Below, one piece after another: positions 51,900 to 53,890 of a stretch of DNA of 53,890 nt (positions are counted from its first letter, which is position 1; each line of letters opens with the position of its first letter). Position numbers and translations under genes: made by a program. The DNA is taken from NCBI GenBank assembly GCA_022601395.1, contig JAJACS010000013.1, positions 1 to 53,890 of the forward strand, read 5' to 3'. The notes below the pieces were generated by a model. It ran no database searches, had not been told where the DNA came from, and was given only the letters and a program-made list of their open reading frames with translations. This stretch comes from Chlamydiia bacterium. Its GTDB lineage: Bacteria > Chlamydiota > Chlamydiia > Chlamydiales > GCA-2402025.

Positions 51900-52739
51900 T
51901 CAATGGAGTTCAAGAAAAATGAAACGATCATGACCTGCAAAATCTTTTTCACAAATTATTTCTTTCCAAATACTGCTGGAAAAAAAATCTTTTACATCTT
52001 TTCTCTGCATATAACCAATCTCTAAAGCTACGAGCGCGCCCGGCGACAGATAACCTGGAAGCTCTTGCGACAGCCGCTTATACAGCTCTAAACCGTTATC
52101 CTCAGCGACAAGAGCAAGCTTGGGATCATGGTCATGTACACTTTTATCTAAAGACTCATACTCTTTCCTTGAAATATAGGGCGGATTGCAAAATACAAGG
52201 TCAGCTTTAAGGTCTTTAGAAAAATTTTTTAAAAGATCTGACTCAATTAAAGAAACCTCTACATTGTTTAAACGCGCATTAGAGCCCGCTCTATCTAAAG
52301 ACTTACTTGATATATCACTTAAAAAAACCTTGCAAGACGGGTCCCTTAACTTGTACGCAACTCCAAGACAACCCGATCCAGTACAAATATCGAAAGCTAC
52401 ATCAATTGACTTCTGTGACACCTTCTTCAAAACCCTTTCTAAAAGAATTTCAGTTTCAGGCCTCGGAATAAGAACATTTTCATCAAGTTCGATTTTAGCT
52501 CCAAAGAAATCTACATGCCCCACAACTCTTGCAAAAGGCACTCCAGCTTTTCTCTTACTTAAAAGAGACTCTATTCTATGGTAATCACACTCCGAGAATC
52601 TTTCATCAGAAACATTCTGAAAATCACGCCAGCTTCTACTTAAAACATGAGCAACTATTTCAAAAAAATCTCTGCTTGAAAAACCATCAGACAGGTACTG
52701 ATGCTTTAGGGAAGACAAACTAAAAGGAAGGAGCTCCAT
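51900..52739 (-). CDS. prmC: Release factor glutamine methyltransferase
   Basis: 279 residues (HemK). It methylates the Gln of the GGQ motif in release factors. Visible are LIPRPETEILLERVL, DICTGSGCLGVA (AdoMet site) and FCNPPYISRKEYE with the NPPY motif. It starts 5 bases after prfA, the gene for its substrate. Confidence 0.95.
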   Translation of the reverse strand: MELLPFSLSSLKHQYLSDGFSSRDFFEIVAHVLSRSWRDFQNVSDERFSECDYHRIESLLSKRKAGVPFARVVGHVDFFGAKIELDENVLIPRPETEILLERVLKKVSQKSIDVAFDICTGSGCLGVAYKLRDPSCKVFLSDISSKSLDRAGSNARLNNVEVSLIESDLLKNFSKDLKADLVFCNPPYISRKEYESLDKSVHDHDPKLALVAEDNGLELYKRLSQELPGYLSPGALVALEIGYMQRKDVKDFFSSSIWKEIICEKDFAGHDRFIFLELH

Positions 52740-52744
52740 AAAAC

Positions 52745-53821
52745 CTAAGACTGATTAAGCTTTAAATCATGGAAGTGAGCAACAAGCGGTTGAGTAATCT
52801 CAGAGAGATTCCCCTCCATCACTTGATCTAGCTTGTAAAGAGTTAAGTCAATCCTGTGATCGGTCACTCTATTCTGAGGAAAGTTGTATGTACGAATTCT
52901 TTCTGATCTGTCACCAGAACCTACTTGAGAAGACCTAAGTGACGACCTTTCTTCTTCTTCTTTTCTTCTCTTGTTTTCAGCAAGCTTCGCACCAAGAAGC
53001 CTCATACACTTGTCTTTGTTCTTATGCTGTGAACGCTCTTCTTGACAATACACAACTGTTCCTGTCGGAATATGCGTAATGCGCACCGCAGAATCGGTAG
53101 TATTAACATGCTGCCCACCAGCACCAGACGCTCTATAAGTGTCTATTTTAAGATCTTTCTCATCAACCTTGACCTGCTCTTCTTCTATAGGCTCTAATAA
53201 AACAGCCACAGTAATTGCTGAAGTATGAACTCTACCTTGCGTTTCCGTGACAGGAACCCTTTGAACTCTATGAGTACCCGCTTCATACTGCATGAACCTA
53301 AAGACATTTTTACCTGAAAGAACCATGATGTATTCTTTAAAGCCACCTGCATCTGAGTTCGCGCTTGCTAACAGCTCGTAGGTCCACTTGTTTTCATCTG
53401 CATAGTTCTTATACATACGAACGCAGTCTCCAACAAAAATCGCAGCCTCATCACCGCCAGTACCCGCTCTTAATTCGATAATAATAGCTCTATGATCTCT
53501 TGGGTCTGGTGGAACTAGAAGTGTCTCAATTTCTTTTTGCAAAAGTTCTTTATTTTTTTCAGATACAGAGATCTCCTCTTTAACGATCTCTAGCATTTCT
53601 GGATCAGACTCCGTTTTAAGCATAGACTGCCCTTCTACGATTGCTTTCGAAGCAGCTTGTAGACGAGTCCAAGTATCTTTTATTTCTAAAAGATAAGCAT
53701 GCTCTGTAGTGAGTTCTTTATATTTTTTTTGATCTGAAACAACGTCAGGAGACCCAAGTTGCGCTTCGATATCATCGAAGCGCTTGAGTAGCTCTTGTAT
53801 TTTCTCTTCCATATTAGACAA
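52745..53821 (-). CDS. prfA: Peptide chain release factor 1
   Basis: 358 residues. It terminates translation at UAA/UAG. It carries [15 protein letters not shown] with the GGQ hydrolysis motif and the [28 protein letters not shown] signature. It starts 12 bases after the preceding rpmE stop and is followed by prmC. Confidence 0.97.
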   Translation of the reverse strand: MSNMEEKIQELLKRFDDIEAQLGSPDVVSDQKKYKELTTEHAYLLEIKDTWTRLQAASKAIVEGQSMLKTESDPEMLEIVKEEISVSEKNKELLQKEIETLLVPPDPRDHRAIIIELRAGTGGDEAAIFVGDCVRMYKNYADENKWTYELLASANSDAGGFKEYIMVLSGKNVFRFMQYEAGTHRVQRVPVTETQGRVHTSAITVAVLLEPIEEEQVKVDEKDLKIDTYRASGAGGQHVNTTDSAVRITHIPTGTVVYCQEERSQHKNKDKCMRLLGAKLAENKRRKEEEERSSLRSSQVGSGDRSERIRTYNFPQNRVTDHRIDLTLYKLDQVMEGNLSEITQPLVAHFHDLKLNQS

Positions 53822-53833
53822 TACTGGAGAGGA

Positions 53834-53890
53834 TTATTCTTTTTCTTTCTTAGACTGAGCTGCAGGCTTTTTAGCTACAGTTTTCTTCTT
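53834..53890 (-). CDS. rpmE: C-terminal end of probable ribosomal protein L31 (partial)
   Basis: 18 residues remain, KKKTVAKKPAAQSKKEKE, ending in TAA; the rest lies past the right edge. In C. trachomatis the gene before prfA is rpmE, whose product also has a Lys-rich end. The identification rests on that order and composition only. Confidence 0.65.
   Translation of the reverse strand, partial: KKKTVAKKPAAQSKKEKE

Overview
The window is AT-rich, gene-dense DNA from a member of the Chlamydiae, most likely an environmental (Chlamydia-like) lineage rather than genus Chlamydia. The right end carries, on the minus strand, prfA-prmC-ffh-rpsP-trmD-rplS-rnhB-yicC-gmk-(omega-like)-metG with recD2 beyond it. 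Apart from the yicC-type gene, this is the gene order I know from Chlamydia trachomatis. Two other blocks also match: pepF/groES/groEL, and dnaQ..msbA-accA..HU. Around these conserved blocks sits accessory DNA not expected in Chlamydia proper. I could run no homology search, so family names rest on motifs, length and gene order.

Layout. 1-681: 5' part of a minus-strand gene leaving the left edge, ending in 45-bp (15-residue) tandem repeats. 866-4180: pdhC-pdhB-pdhA. 4232-4399: a small lipoprotein gene. 4495-7926: dnaQ, a nucleotide-sugar-epimerase-like gene and msbA. 8000-13890: accA, a YkuD L,D-transpeptidase, a chlamydia-type hypothetical gene, an HU/IHF-type histone-like gene, tyrS and a small basic gene. 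14080-17336: rpiA, a bifunctional-nuclease-type gene, ptsH and pepF. 17398-19560: groESL with promoter, a CIRCE-type operator and a strong terminator. 19626-23253: an AsmA-like fragment, an OppA-type binding protein and a BrnQ transporter.

23304-38557 is an accessory stretch rich in exported or envelope-linked proteins and eukaryote-like domains. It holds two tandem secreted metacaspases, an alpha/beta hydrolase without its serine nucleophile, a His/Gly-rich exported protein and a very basic small protein. It also holds an AlkC/AlkD-like protein, a family 1 glycosidase, a SET-domain protein, a HIT-family lipoprotein, two GNAT acetyltransferases, a SnoaL-like protein, a flavoprotein and a lipoprotein-type cytidine deaminase. 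tRNA-Asn(GTT), with its own promoter and terminator, separates this stretch from recD2.

41230-44628 holds two paralogous eukaryote-type protein kinases that look like the CMGC/DYRK group, placed between recD2 and metG. The rest is the conserved translation and secretion block, in which S16, L19 and the partial L31 all have Lys/Ala-rich C-terminal tails. The most interesting signals are the kinase pair, the metacaspase pair, the SET protein and the repeat protein at the left edge, whose Arg-Thr-Pro-Ser-Pro repeats resemble sites for proline-directed kinases. Together they look like a host-interaction repertoire, but that is inference.
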